Shown: positions 1-7,855, counted from the first letter of the stretch. The stretch: 64,000 bases of DNA from Clostridia bacterium (GCA_017527065.1 JAFXQO010000062.1:124001-188000); one strand, 5' to 3'. The notes: generated by a model from the sequence alone, not told the origin. Made by a program: numbers and translations.

Positions 1-41
1 CGCCGCCGCGCATTGCAGCACAGCGTTTTGTAAAATATAAC

Positions 42-70
42 TTGACACAGGGAAGCGAAAGGGCTATGCT
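42..70 (+). promoter_or_regulatory. Promoter of the FMN riboswitch/ribU unit
   Basis: TTGACA at 42-47 and TATGCT at 65-70 are separated by 17 bp, a near-consensus sigma-A promoter. Transcription would start about 35 bases before the riboswitch. Bases 1-41 hold nothing I recognise. Confidence 0.8.
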
Positions 71-104
71 ACCTCATGAAAAACCGCATACAGCGTCAGC
101 GAAC

Positions 105-217
105 ACATCTTCAGGGCGGGGTGAAAGTCCCCACCGGCGGTACAGCCCGCGAGCCGCAAGGCCGATTCGGTGAAACTCCGAAGCCGACAGTGACAGTCTG
201 GATGGGAGAAGTGCATG
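105..217 (+). promoter_or_regulatory. FMN riboswitch (RFN element)
   Basis: This matches the RFN consensus along its length: the ATCTTCAGGGC opening, GGTGAAAGTCCCCACCGGCG, AGCCCGCGAGCCG, CGGTGAAACTCCG, GCCGACAGTGACAGTC and the closing GGATGGGAGAAG. The aptamer binds flavin mononucleotide and shuts down riboflavin genes. It lies directly upstream of a RibU-type transporter, which fits its usual target. Confidence 0.96.
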
Positions 218-237
218 TTCTGTTTCCTGCGAATAGA

Positions 238-280
238 AGGCCCCCCTGATGCCAGGCTGGGGCCTGTTTCGCGGTGAAAC
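238..280 (+). promoter_or_regulatory. Expression platform of the FMN riboswitch
   Basis: A stem AGGCCCC (238-244) with GGGGCCT (259-265) is followed by GTTTC, and a second small stem GTTTC (266-270) with GAAAC (276-280) abuts the Shine-Dalgarno GGAAAGGAGG (281-290). The T-run is only three bases. The switch may therefore act partly or mainly on translation rather than as a strong terminator; this is inferred from sequence only. Confidence 0.55.
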
Positions 281-297
281 GGAAAGGAGGAACGGAT

Positions 298-1437
298 ATG
301 TTCCAAAAGAAAAGCTGGCTTTTCCTCGCCGTCGCCTTTGCCCTGATGATCCTGGCCCTCTGCCTGCCCTTCGAGCGCATCGCCGCGCAGAAGGGCGGCG
401 AGGAGATCGTCACCCCGCTCAACGGCTTGGCGCTCGTGGCCAACGACGGCAGCGTCACGCTGCTGGAGCAAGGCGGCGCCGCCGCCCCCATGAAGCGGCT
501 CACCGACGAATCCGGCGCGCCGCGCACGGACTGGTCGTATGTCTACGCCCTCATCCTCACCGCCGCGGTCGTCGGCCTGGGCTGCGCGCTGCTGGACCGG
601 CGCGGCCGCCGCAAGGGCTGGGCGGGCGTGATCTGCGCCGCCCTGGCGTTCGGCCTGAGCTTTTTCATGGTCTTCCGCGTGAACGCCGCCTACCGGCTGA
701 GCGCGAAGCTGGCCGAGACCGTGCCGGACTACGCCGAATACGTCCTGACCGCAGCGCCCGGCGTCGGCTTCACCGTCATGATCATGCTCTCCAGCGTGGC
801 GCTGGCGCTGAGCATCATCGTCATCGCGCTGACGCCCAAGGCCGCCGCGGCCGAGAACCTGAACCATACGATGATGATCACCCGCGTGGGCGTGCTGGGC
901 GCCATCGCCGCGGTGCTGGCCTACATTCCGGGCATCCCGATCATCCCGCCCATCTACAAGCTGGATTTCAGCAATGTGCCGGCGCTGCTGGGCGGCTTCT
1001 CGATGGGCCCGATGCCGGGGCTGTGCATACTGCTCATCAAGGACGCGGTGAGCCTTTTAAACACCTCCTCCATGGGCGTGGGCGAGCTGGCCGACATCAT
1101 GACCGGCGCGGCCATGATGATCCCCGCCGCGCTCATATACAAGCGCAACCGCACCCTCAAAGGCGCGCTGACCGGGCTGCTCTGGGGCGTCGCCGCGACG
1201 GTGCTCGTGGGCGCGGCCGCAAACTACTTCATCATGATCCCGTTCTACGTGAACGTGATGAACATGCCGCTGGAGACCATCCTGGCGATGATCGCGCAGG
1301 TCGTTCCGGCGGTGGACACGCTGCCGAAGCTGATCCTGCTGGCCACCTCGCCCTTCAACCTCATCAAGGGCGTCGTGCTGGCGCTGGTCACATGCGTGCT
1401 CTACAAGCGGCTCTCCCCTATCCTGAAAAATATGTGA
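298..1437 (+). CDS. ribU: Riboflavin ECF transporter S component RibU, N-terminally extended
   Basis: This is the membrane S component that binds riboflavin and works with an energy-coupling module (EcfAA'T) encoded elsewhere. Start ATG 298 follows GGAAAGGAGG at 281-290. The product is 379 aa. Residues about 190-379 carry the RibU-type core, with LDFSNVPALLGGFSMGP near 222-238 followed by IKDA and several membrane helices. Usual RibU proteins are about 190-210 aa. Here residues 1-180 add four predicted helices (about 6-25, 81-99, 108-127, 153-177) and a polar loop of about 55 residues after the first helix. The FMN riboswitch upstream supports the substrate. The role of the extension is unknown. 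Confidence 0.88.
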   Translation: MFQKKSWLFLAVAFALMILALCLPFERIAAQKGGEEIVTPLNGLALVANDGSVTLLEQGGAAAPMKRLTDESGAPRTDWSYVYALILTAAVVGLGCALLDRRGRRKGWAGVICAALAFGLSFFMVFRVNAAYRLSAKLAETVPDYAEYVLTAAPGVGFTVMIMLSSVALALSIIVIALTPKAAAAENLNHTMMITRVGVLGAIAAVLAYIPGIPIIPPIYKLDFSNVPALLGGFSMGPMPGLCILLIKDAVSLLNTSSMGVGELADIMTGAAMMIPAALIYKRNRTLKGALTGLLWGVAATVLVGAAANYFIMIPFYVNVMNMPLETILAMIAQVVPAVDTLPKLILLATSPFNLIKGVVLALVTCVLYKRLSPILKNM

Positions 1438-1461
1438 CGGTCCTTTTTGCGAGGTTTTGAC

Positions 1462-1938
1462 ATGCTCTACCGAACCGACTCGCCGGAGGCGACAACCGAA
1501 TTCGGCCGCGCGCTGGGCGGGCGGCTCCAGCCGGGCGACGTGATATTGCTGGGCGGCGGCCTGGGCGCGGGCAAATCGGTGCTCGCGCGGGGGCTGGCCC
1601 GGGGCCTGGGCATCACGCAGGCCATGCCCAGCCCCACCTTCACGCTCATGCAGCCCTATCAGGGCCGCATCCCCTTCTACCACTTCGACCTGTACCGCCT
1701 GGACGACCCCGACCAGTTCTACGAGGCGGGGCTGGACGAATTCGTCGGCGGCGACGGCGCGGCGGTCGTCGAATGGCCCGGATGCGCCGACCTGTCCCCC
1801 GAGCCGCGCATGGACATAACGCTCAGCCGCTGCGAGGACAGCGACGACGCCCGCCTCATCTCCCTCGAGCTCGTGGGGCTCGACGGCCGGCGGGCCGGTA
1901 TTCTGGAATCCCTTTCGCAATGGAGGCTTGACCCATGA
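1462..1938 (+). CDS. tsaE: tRNA t6A biosynthesis ATPase TsaE
   Basis: TsaE is the small ATPase of the TsaBDE complex that makes N6-threonylcarbamoyladenosine at tRNA position 37. The 158-aa product has the P-loop GGLGAGKS near residues 32-39 and the family signature SPTFTLMQPY followed by FYHFDLYRL. ATG 1462 is chosen because GAGG (1451-1454) sits upstream at normal spacing. It follows ribU by 24 bp and overlaps tsaB by 4 bp (ATGA), so it is translationally coupled to tsaB. The partner tsaD is not in the window. Confidence 0.93.
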   Translation: MLYRTDSPEATTEFGRALGGRLQPGDVILLGGGLGAGKSVLARGLARGLGITQAMPSPTFTLMQPYQGRIPFYHFDLYRLDDPDQFYEAGLDEFVGGDGAAVVEWPGCADLSPEPRMDITLSRCEDSDDARLISLELVGLDGRRAGILESLSQWRLDP

Positions 1939-2645
1939 AGATCCTGGCTGTGGATACCTCCGGCCCCTACGCCGGCGCGGCGCTCATGGAGGACGGCGTC
2001 GTGACGCACGAAATCGCCGCCTGCCATGGGCTCACCCACTCGCAAACGTCGCTGCCCATGATCGAGCAGGCGCTGGCCGCCGCGGGCCTCTCCCCCGCCG
2101 ACGTCGACCTGTTCGCCGCCGTCACCGGGCCCGGCTCCTTCACCGGTGTGCGCATCGGCGTGTGCGAGGCGAAGGGGCTGGCACACGCCTGCGGGAAGAA
2201 GATCGTGGGCGTGGACGCCCTCGAGGCGCTGGCCGTGAACGCCTTCGGCTTTCCGGGCGTAATCTGCCCCATACTGGACGCACGCCGCAGCCAGGTGTAC
2301 TGCGCGGCGTTCCGCTTTGCAGGCAGCGGCCTGCCGGAGCGCGTCCTGCCGGACGAGGCCCTGCCGCTGTCGGAATTCCTGACGCGCCTTCCGCAGGACG
2401 AAACGTGCCTGTTCCTGGGCGACGGGCTGAAGGCGCACTTCCCCGCCGTGCGGGAGGCGCTGGGAGAACGCGCGGTTTCCGCCCCGGCGAGCATGGCGTA
2501 CCTGCGCGCGGCGAGCGCCTGCGTGATCGCCGAACGGCGCGCGGGCGAGGCCGTGGAGCCCATGGCGCTGGAGCCTTTGTATCTGCGCGCGCCGCAGGCC
2601 GAGCGCGAGCGCAGCGCCCGCCTGGCGCGGGGCGGAGGTGAATGA
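1935..2645 (+). CDS. tsaB: tRNA t6A biosynthesis protein TsaB
   Basis: TsaB is an ASKHA-fold partner and scaffold of TsaD in t6A synthesis. The 236-aa product begins MKILAVDTSGPYAGAAL and has the characteristic VTGPGSFTGVRIG motif near residues 63-75. Length is typical. The start codon overlaps the tsaE stop and rimI follows 3 bp later, the standard tsaE-tsaB-rimI order of Firmicutes. Confidence 0.95.
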   Translation: MKILAVDTSGPYAGAALMEDGVVTHEIAACHGLTHSQTSLPMIEQALAAAGLSPADVDLFAAVTGPGSFTGVRIGVCEAKGLAHACGKKIVGVDALEALAVNAFGFPGVICPILDARRSQVYCAAFRFAGSGLPERVLPDEALPLSEFLTRLPQDETCLFLGDGLKAHFPAVREALGERAVSAPASMAYLRAASACVIAERRAGEAVEPMALEPLYLRAPQAERERSARLARGGGE

Positions 2646-2648
2646 GCC

Positions 2649-3134
2649 GTGCCGGAGATTTCGATCGGCCTCATGACGCTCGAAGACGTGGACGCCGTTC
2701 ACGCCATCGAGGCGGCGACCTTCGCCGTGCCCTGGTCGCGGGAATCGTTTGAAAAGGAAGTCACCGAGAACAAGTGCGCGCGCTACCTGGTGCTCAAGGA
2801 GGACGGGGCGTGCGTGGCCTACGCCGGGATGTGGCTGGTGCTGGACGAGGGCCATGTGACGAACATCGCCGTGCGGCGGGACAAACGCGGCCTGGGCTAC
2901 GGCGAGGCGGTCACCCGCGCGCTGATCCAGCTGGCCGCGGACTCGGGCCTGTCGTTTCTCACGCTGGAATGCCGCCGCTCGAACACCGTGGCGCAGGCGC
3001 TCTACCACAAGCTGGGCTTCAAGGACGTGGGCTACCGAAAGCGCTACTACGAAAACAGCGAGGACGCGCTCATCATGTATCTGCAGCCCCTGCCGGAAGG
3101 CCACCCGGAGAACGATCCTTATCTGATCCAATGA
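2649..3134 (+). CDS. rimI: Ribosomal protein alanine N-acetyltransferase RimI (GNAT)
   Basis: This GNAT acetyltransferase is expected to modify the N-terminus of ribosomal protein S18 or related substrates. The product is 161 aa and starts with GTG 2649, just after the tsaB stop; GGAGGTG at the tsaB end serves as ribosome site. Acetyl-CoA binding segment RRDKRGLGYGEAVTRALI and the C-terminal ECRRSNTVAQALYHKLGF and RKRYYENSEDALIM are typical of RimI. A terminator follows directly, so it closes the operon. Confidence 0.9.
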   Translation: MPEISIGLMTLEDVDAVHAIEAATFAVPWSRESFEKEVTENKCARYLVLKEDGACVAYAGMWLVLDEGHVTNIAVRRDKRGLGYGEAVTRALIQLAADSGLSFLTLECRRSNTVAQALYHKLGFKDVGYRKRYYENSEDALIMYLQPLPEGHPENDPYLIQ

Positions 3135-3137
3135 CGC

Positions 3138-3180
3138 CGAGCCCCCCATGCCGCGGCACGGGGGGGCTCGTTTCTTTTTT
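3138..3180 (+). terminator. Rho-independent terminator of the tsaE-tsaB-rimI operon
   Basis: A 10-bp stem CGAGCCCCCC (3138-3147) with GGGGGGCTCG (3161-3170) is followed by TTTCTTTTTT. Confidence 0.92.
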
Positions 3181-3206
3181 GGTTCTTCATGTTTTCCTGT
3201 GAGATA

Positions 3207-3347
3207 ACAACTCCCTCAGTCGCGCTTTGCGCGCCAGCTCCCTCAAAGAGGGAGCCTATACGGGGGCCTTTTGGCGGCGAGAAATGAGTATGAGAGCCTC
3301 CCTCCCTGAGGGAGGTGGCAGCCCGCAGGGCTGACGGAGGGAGTTGT
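3207..3347. repeat. Palindromic intergenic repeat (two inverted units)
   Basis: Two imperfect units of about 50 bp face each other. The left starts ACAACTCCCTC and continues with CGCGCTTTGCGCGCCAGC and CTCCCTCAAAGAGGGAG. The right, read on the minus strand, starts ACAACTCCCTCCGTCAGCCC and ends in CTCCCTCAGGGAGGGAG. Each unit contains its own small hairpins. A related unit is nested at 39938-40003, so this is a dispersed family. There is no coding potential. It lies between convergent rimI and serS. Confidence 0.8.
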
Positions 3348-3395
3348 CGTCCCTCAACTTTCCGTGAAGAGCCTCTTTTTTGTCGGTCTTCTATT

Positions 3396-4679
3396 TTACC
3401 GGGACAGGACGCTCTTTCCGCCCATGTACATGCGCAGCGCCTCGGGGATGCGCACGGTGCCGTCGGCCTGCAGGTTGTTCTCTAGGAAGGCGATCAGCAT
3501 GCGCGGCGGGGCCACGACGGTGTTGTTCAGCGTGTGGGCCAGGTACTTTTTGCCGTCCGCGCCCTTCACGCGGATGCCCAGCCGGCGGGCCTGGGCGTCG
3601 CCCAGGTTGGAGCAGGAGCCCACCTCGAAGTACTTCTTCTGCCGCGGGGACCAGGCCTCCACGTCGCAGCTCTTCACCTTCAGGTCGGCCAGGTCGCCCG
3701 AGCAGCACTCCAGCGTGCGCACCGGGATGTCCAGCGAGCGGAAGAAATCGACGGAGTTCTTCCACAGGCGGTTGTACCAGTCCATGCTCTCCTCGGGCTT
3801 GCAGACCACGATCATCTCCTGCTTCTCGAACTGGTGGATGCGGTACACGCCGCGCTCCTCGATGCCGTGGGCGCCGACTTCCTTGCGGAAGCAGGGCGAG
3901 TAGGAGGTGAGGGTCTGGGGCAGGTCCTTTTCGTCCAGTATAGTGTCGATGAACTTGCCGATCATGGAGTGCTCGCTGGTACCGATGAGGTAGAGGTCTT
4001 CTCCCTCGATCTTGTACATCATGTTCTCCATCTCGGTGAAGCTCATCACGCCGGTGACCACGTCCGAGCGGATCATGAAGGGCGGGATGTAGTAGGTGAA
4101 GCCGCGGTCGATCATAAAATCGCGGGCGTAGGAGAGGATGGCCGAGTGCAGGCGGGCGATGTCGCCCTTGAGGTAGTAGAAGCCGTTGCCGCTGGTCTTG
4201 CGGGCGCTGTCCAGGTCGATGCCGTTCAGGCTCTCCATGATGTCCACGTGGTAGGGGATCTCGAAATCCGGCACCACGGGCTCGCCGAAGAGCTCGTTCT
4301 GCACGTTCTCGCTGTCGTCCTTGCCGATGGGCACGGATTCGTCGATGATCTGCGGGATCACCAGCATGCGCTTGCGGATCTCCGCGGCGTATTCCTCTTC
4401 CTTCTTTTCCAGCTCGACAAGCTGCTCGGCGATGGCGTTCACCTGCGCCTTGGCGGCCTCGGCCTCGTCCTTCTGGCCCTTGGCCATCATGCCGCCGATC
4501 TTCTTGGAGATGACCTTGCGCTGGTTGCGCAGCGCGTCGGCCTGCTGCATGGCCGCGCGGTTCTGCTTGTCCAGCTCGATGACCTCGTCGACCAGGGGGA
4601 GCTTCTGATCCTGGAATTTCTTTTTGATGTTCTCGCGCACGAGATCGGGGTTGGTGCGAATGAGATTGATGTCGAGCAT
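3396..4679 (-). CDS. serS: Seryl-tRNA synthetase
   Basis: This class II synthetase charges tRNA-Ser (and tRNA-Sec where present). The 427-aa product begins MLDINLIRTNPDLVRENI. An N-terminal coiled-coil arm spans about residues 30-100, motif 2 is CFRKEVGAHG, and motif 3 is NTVVAPPRMLIAFLENN near the C-terminus. The start at 4679 follows an AGGAGG complement at about 4690. An in-frame extension upstream runs through the T-box leader and is not credible. It is controlled by the T-box immediately upstream. Confidence 0.97.
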   Translation of the reverse strand: MLDINLIRTNPDLVRENIKKKFQDQKLPLVDEVIELDKQNRAAMQQADALRNQRKVISKKIGGMMAKGQKDEAEAAKAQVNAIAEQLVELEKKEEEYAAEIRKRMLVIPQIIDESVPIGKDDSENVQNELFGEPVVPDFEIPYHVDIMESLNGIDLDSARKTSGNGFYYLKGDIARLHSAILSYARDFMIDRGFTYYIPPFMIRSDVVTGVMSFTEMENMMYKIEGEDLYLIGTSEHSMIGKFIDTILDEKDLPQTLTSYSPCFRKEVGAHGIEERGVYRIHQFEKQEMIVVCKPEESMDWYNRLWKNSVDFFRSLDIPVRTLECCSGDLADLKVKSCDVEAWSPRQKKYFEVGSCSNLGDAQARRLGIRVKGADGKKYLAHTLNNTVVAPPRMLIAFLENNLQADGTVRIPEALRMYMGGKSVLSR

Positions 4680-4705
4680 GTTAAAAACGCCTCCTGAAAA
4701 ATGAT

Positions 4706-4932
4706 GATTGAAACAAAAAAGCCTTCCCATCCCGCTCTGGGACGGAAGACTCCGCGTTGCCACCCAGCTTGCCGGACGTTCGCCCGGCCGCTCTTCAGCG
4801 GGGATAAGGGCCCGCGGCCCGCCGGATCTCTCCGGCCGCATCGGGAAGCGGAAGGCCGCGCCGCGCCGCCGGGTTTCAGCAGGCCCCGGCTCTCTGTAGG
4901 CGGACGGATGGCGTTATTTTCCCTCAAGTGCA
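4706..4932 (-). promoter_or_regulatory. T-box leader of serS (expected specificity: Ser)
   Basis: On the minus strand the T-box sequence GGGTGGCAACGCGG lies at 4752-4765. It is followed by a terminator hairpin (4721-4750, with T-run 4714-4720). AGAGAG-containing stem I sequence is at about 4890. Uncharged tRNA-Ser would stabilise the antiterminator and permit serS transcription. I did not identify the specifier codon with certainty; serine specificity rests on the downstream gene. Confidence 0.92.
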
Positions 4933-4938
4933 AAACCT

Positions 4939-4967
4939 ATTATACGCGCATGAATGGGAAAATGCAA
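4939..4967 (-). promoter_or_regulatory. Promoter of the serS T-box transcript
   Basis: On the minus strand TTGCAT (4962-4967) and TATAAT (4939-4944) are separated by 17 bp. The expected start is just before the T-box stem I. Confidence 0.82.
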
Positions 4968-4981
4968 GTAAACAATTGGGA

Positions 4982-5012
4982 ACGGGACGAGCCGCGGAAG
5001 GGCCCGCCCCGT
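4982..5012 (-). terminator. Hairpin after the esterase gene
   Basis: A 12-bp stem with two G-U pairs, ACGGGGCGGGCC (minus strand) with GGCTCGTCCCGT, lies 8 bp after the stop at 5020. The following T content is low (TTCCC), so it is a moderate terminator candidate. Bases 4968-4981 show nothing else. Confidence 0.55.
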
Positions 5013-5019
5013 CTTCCCT

Positions 5020-5967
5020 TCATTTTTCAAAGCACTTTTTGCAGAATCCGTCCACGATGTCCAGCATCTTTTCCGTCCAGAATTCCGCGCCGCCGTGATC
5101 CGCGCCGCGAACCAGGTAGAACGTGACCGGATGGCCCGTCTCCTTCAGGCGCTTGTAGAGGACGGCGCTGCCCGCGCAGTTGACGACGCGGTCCTTGGTG
5201 CCGTGGAACATGAGCACCGGAGGGAGGGGCGTGCCCTCGTCGATGTTGCACTCCACGGACAGCGCCCGCGCCAGCTCTGGATGCTCCAGGAGGTTCTGCC
5301 CGCCCATCACGCGGCCCTCCGGGCTGTCCGGCAGGCAGTGGTTGACCGTCTGCGGGTTGGAGTCCGGCGCCATGACGGAGGTGGAGCCGTAGTAGTTGAC
5401 GATGCCGGCGACCTCGGCCGACACGCCGGGGAACAGGTTCTCGCTGGTGTCGTCGTCCTGCAGCAGGCCGCCCCACATGGCGGTGTGCCCGCCGGAGGAA
5501 TCGCCGGCGAGTATCACGCGCGCCGGATCGACGCCGAACTTCGCGGCGTTGGCGCGCAGGAAGCGCACGGCGTTGCGGGCGTCCCGCGCCTGGGCCGGGA
5601 AGGAGGCGATGCCGCTGTGGCGGTATTCCACGATGGCGCACACATAGCCCCGCGCCGCCAGCCGCGCCAGCTGCGCGACGTTCCCGTAGACGTACTGCGG
5701 GAACCAGCCCGAGCCCTGTACGAACACGAAGCACGGCAGCCGGAAGGGCTGATCCTGCGCCCCGGCCCAGAAGGGGGCAAACGGCTTGTTGCGCGTGGCG
5801 GGAATCAGGATCTGCAGGTGCAGCGGCACGCCGCCCGGCTTGCCGTATTCCACGTCGTGCATGTAGTGAACGGCCTGCTCGTCGCCGGTGGTCTCGATGA
5901 CCTCAACGCCTTCGAGCGGCTCGTTGAATTCGGGGAATTCCTCATAGCTCCACTGTTTGACTTCCAT
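5020..5967 (-). CDS. Alpha/beta hydrolase, BD-FAE/carboxylesterase-like
   Basis: This is a predicted cytoplasmic esterase of 315 aa. The nucleophile elbow GDSSGGHTAMWGG carries the serine. The acid is in HGTKDRVVNC and the histidine is in GADHGGAEFW, giving a full Ser-Asp-His triad in the usual order. The oxyanion region FVQGSGWFP replaces the usual HGGG. ATG 5967 is preceded by a GGAAAGG complement; longer in-frame extensions overlap the upstream carboxypeptidase gene. The substrate is unknown. It follows that gene by 38 bp, and they probably share a promoter. Confidence 0.82.
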   Translation of the reverse strand: MEVKQWSYEEFPEFNEPLEGVEVIETTGDEQAVHYMHDVEYGKPGGVPLHLQILIPATRNKPFAPFWAGAQDQPFRLPCFVFVQGSGWFPQYVYGNVAQLARLAARGYVCAIVEYRHSGIASFPAQARDARNAVRFLRANAAKFGVDPARVILAGDSSGGHTAMWGGLLQDDDTSENLFPGVSAEVAGIVNYYGSTSVMAPDSNPQTVNHCLPDSPEGRVMGGQNLLEHPELARALSVECNIDEGTPLPPVLMFHGTKDRVVNCAGSAVLYKRLKETGHPVTFYLVRGADHGGAEFWTEKMLDIVDGFCKKCFEK

Positions 5968-6005
5968 GCTTCGCTCAATCCTTTCCGTTCTGATGATTCG
6001 TCCGG

Positions 6006-6668
6006 TCAGCCCATGCTCTCCACGAATTCCTCCAGCGTCTGGCCGGTCTGGCGCATGCGCGTCGCGGCCTCCACGCCCACGTAGCGGTAGTGCCATGGCT
6101 CGTAGCTGATGCCGGTGATGTCGGCCTTGTTGGCGGGGTAGCGCTGGATGAAGCCGTACTCGTGGGCGTGGGTGATCAGCCAGCCATATTGCGGCGTGCT
6201 CTCGAAGCCCGCGCTGGTCTCCACGGTCACGTCGAAGGCCAGGCCGGTCTGATGCTCGCTCGCGCCCGGCTTCTGCGCCTTGCCCGCCCCGTTCTCGGCG
6301 TAGACCTCCGCCTGCCGCTCGTAGCTGCGGTAGCCGCTGGTCACGATGTAGCCGTTCATGCCCGCCTCCTCCGCGGCGTGGAACATCCGCTCCATCGCCT
6401 CGTAAGTCTCGCGGGTGAGGTAGATTTCACTGGACGCCATGCGGAAGGAATGGCGCTGCTCGTACAGATTGACCAGCGCCTCTGGCACGTAGTCCGCCGG
6501 GAGCGGGTGCGCCTCGTTCACCAGCAGGATGTTGCCGGTAAACCGCGTGGACTGCGCGCCGAAATGCCAGCCCAGTTGGAACGCGCCGGCCGCCAGCGCC
6601 AGCGCGAGCAGCAATCCCAAAAGCTTTCCGCCCAGGCCGCTTTTCTTCTTCTTTTTCTTCTTCGCCAT
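6006..6668 (-). CDS. Membrane-anchored D-alanyl-D-alanine carboxypeptidase, VanY/M15B family
   Basis: This zinc peptidase trims the terminal D-Ala of peptidoglycan stem peptides at the outer face of the membrane. The 220-aa product starts with a lysine-rich cytoplasmic tail and a single helix (about 14-30). The M15B motifs are present: VTSGYRSYERQ, the zinc site SEHQTGLAFD, and EPWHYRYVG with the catalytic Glu and third ligand His. No vanR/S/H/A genes lie nearby, so this is likely a housekeeping or recycling enzyme rather than a resistance determinant. Confidence 0.88.
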   Translation of the reverse strand: MAKKKKKKKSGLGGKLLGLLLALALAAGAFQLGWHFGAQSTRFTGNILLVNEAHPLPADYVPEALVNLYEQRHSFRMASSEIYLTRETYEAMERMFHAAEEAGMNGYIVTSGYRSYERQAEVYAENGAGKAQKPGASEHQTGLAFDVTVETSAGFESTPQYGWLITHAHEYGFIQRYPANKADITGISYEPWHYRYVGVEAATRMRQTGQTLEEFVESMG

Positions 6669-6714
6669 TCGGCTTCCTCCCTCCGCCGCGCGACGGCGTC
6701 TGTGTACGCGTCAT

Positions 6715-6743
6715 ATTATATCACAGCGCGCCGCCCGTTTCAA
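6715..6743 (-). promoter_or_regulatory. Promoter of the carboxypeptidase-esterase pair
   Basis: On the minus strand TTGAAA (6738-6743) and TATAAT (6715-6720) are 17 bp apart. Confidence 0.78.
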
Positions 6744-6763
6744 TGCGTTCGCGGCCCGCGCGC

Positions 6764-6793
6764 TTGATCGCGCCGCCGGTTTCGTGTTATAAT
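6764..6793 (+). promoter_or_regulatory. Promoter of the UroD-like gene
   Basis: TTGATC (6764-6769), an 18-bp spacer and TATAAT (6788-6793) lie about 30 bases before the start at 6824. It is divergent from the 6715-6743 promoter with only 20 bp between the -35 boxes. Confidence 0.75.
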
Positions 6794-6823
6794 TTCGGCA
6801 CAGTCAAGCGAGGAGTGAACGCC

Positions 6824-7855
6824 ATGACGGAAAACAGAGCGCCGCTGCCGCGCGAGGCGCTGCGCCGCGTCATCGAGGGGCGCGGCCAGGCCGGGCGCGT
6901 GCCGCTGATGATTCATTTCTGGGTCAATCCCGACGCCTTCGGCCCGCGGCGGGCCGCGGTGGAGCGCCTGCTCGCGGCCTATCCCTCGGACATCCAGGCC
7001 ATGTGGTTCAGAATTCCCGCCGTCTACGACGCGCCGGAGGACGACCTCTCCTACCGCTGGAGCTGGCAGGGCGCGGTCTCGGCCGGCGAGGCGCTGGACA
7101 ACGCGGGTTTCATCGCCGATTGGGACGGGGCGCTCGGGCCGCTGCTGGCGGATTTCCCGAGCCCGGACTATCCGGGCCTCACGTCGGACAATCCGGCGCC
7201 GGACGGCCGCTACCGCCTCGGCTGCTGGTGGTATTTCTTTTTCGAGCGGTTCTGGAGCATCCGCGGCATGGAGAATGCGCTGACCGACTTCTATCTCTAT
7301 CCGGAGGAGGTGCACGCGCTGTTCCGCCGCCTGACGGATTTCTACCTCCGCCTGGTGGAGCGGGGCCGGGACGAGCTGGGGCTGGACGGCATCTTCACCA
7401 GCGACGACCTCGGCACGCAGACCAGCACCTTCTTCTCGCCTCAGGTGTTCGATGAATTCTTCGCGCCGTACTACAAAGAGGTCATCGACCGGGTCCACGC
7501 GCTGGGCATGCACTTCTGGCTGCACACCTGCGGCAACGTCGAATCTCTGCTGCCGCGCTTCATAGACCTGGGCGTGGACGTCATCCACCCCATCCAGAAA
7601 TACACCATGGACGAGCGGCGCGTCGCCCGCCTCTACGGCGGCAGGATCACCGTCTGGGCCGGCTTCGACGTGCAGCGCACCATCCCCTACGGCACGCCGG
7701 AGGACGTGCGCCGCGAAGTCCGCTGGCTGATCGACGCCTACTGCCGCGCCGACGGGCGCTTCATGCTCACCCTCGGCAACGGCGCGACGGAAGACACGCC
7801 CCTCGACAGCCTCGAAGCGCTGCTGGACGAAGCCTGGCGCTACGGGCAGGCGTGA
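6824..7855 (+). CDS. Uroporphyrinogen decarboxylase (URO-D)-like protein
   Basis: This is a 343-aa TIM-barrel protein of the URO-D/MtaA superfamily. The family includes heme-pathway decarboxylases and zinc-dependent corrinoid methyltransferases. HTCGNVESLLPRFIDLG at about residues 228-244 matches the His-x-Cys metal/thiol region typical of the methyltransferase-like branch, and GRITVWAGFDVQ and LTLGNGATEDTP resemble the family's C-terminal part. No corrinoid protein or heme genes are adjacent, so a true UroD role is unlikely. ATG 6824 follows GAGGAG (6810-6815). In carbohydrate-degrading clostridia such genes are often found by sugar loci, but the substrate is unknown. Confidence 0.75.
   Translation: MTENRAPLPREALRRVIEGRGQAGRVPLMIHFWVNPDAFGPRRAAVERLLAAYPSDIQAMWFRIPAVYDAPEDDLSYRWSWQGAVSAGEALDNAGFIADWDGALGPLLADFPSPDYPGLTSDNPAPDGRYRLGCWWYFFFERFWSIRGMENALTDFYLYPEEVHALFRRLTDFYLRLVERGRDELGLDGIFTSDDLGTQTSTFFSPQVFDEFFAPYYKEVIDRVHALGMHFWLHTCGNVESLLPRFIDLGVDVIHPIQKYTMDERRVARLYGGRITVWAGFDVQRTIPYGTPEDVRREVRWLIDAYCRADGRFMLTLGNGATEDTPLDSLEALLDEAWRYGQA

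Noticed and set aside
3207-3347. Insertion sequence or IS remnant
   Set aside because: There is no transposase frame; the structure is a pair of facing repeat units only.
4706-4932. Upstream extension of serS through the leader
   Set aside because: The open frame covers the T-box and has no ribosome site; ATG 4679 has AGGAGG and the conserved N-terminus.
6824-7588. Long minus-strand open frame opposite the URO-D-like gene
   Set aside because: Low-complexity antisense frame, no ribosome site; the plus-strand gene has family motifs and a promoter.
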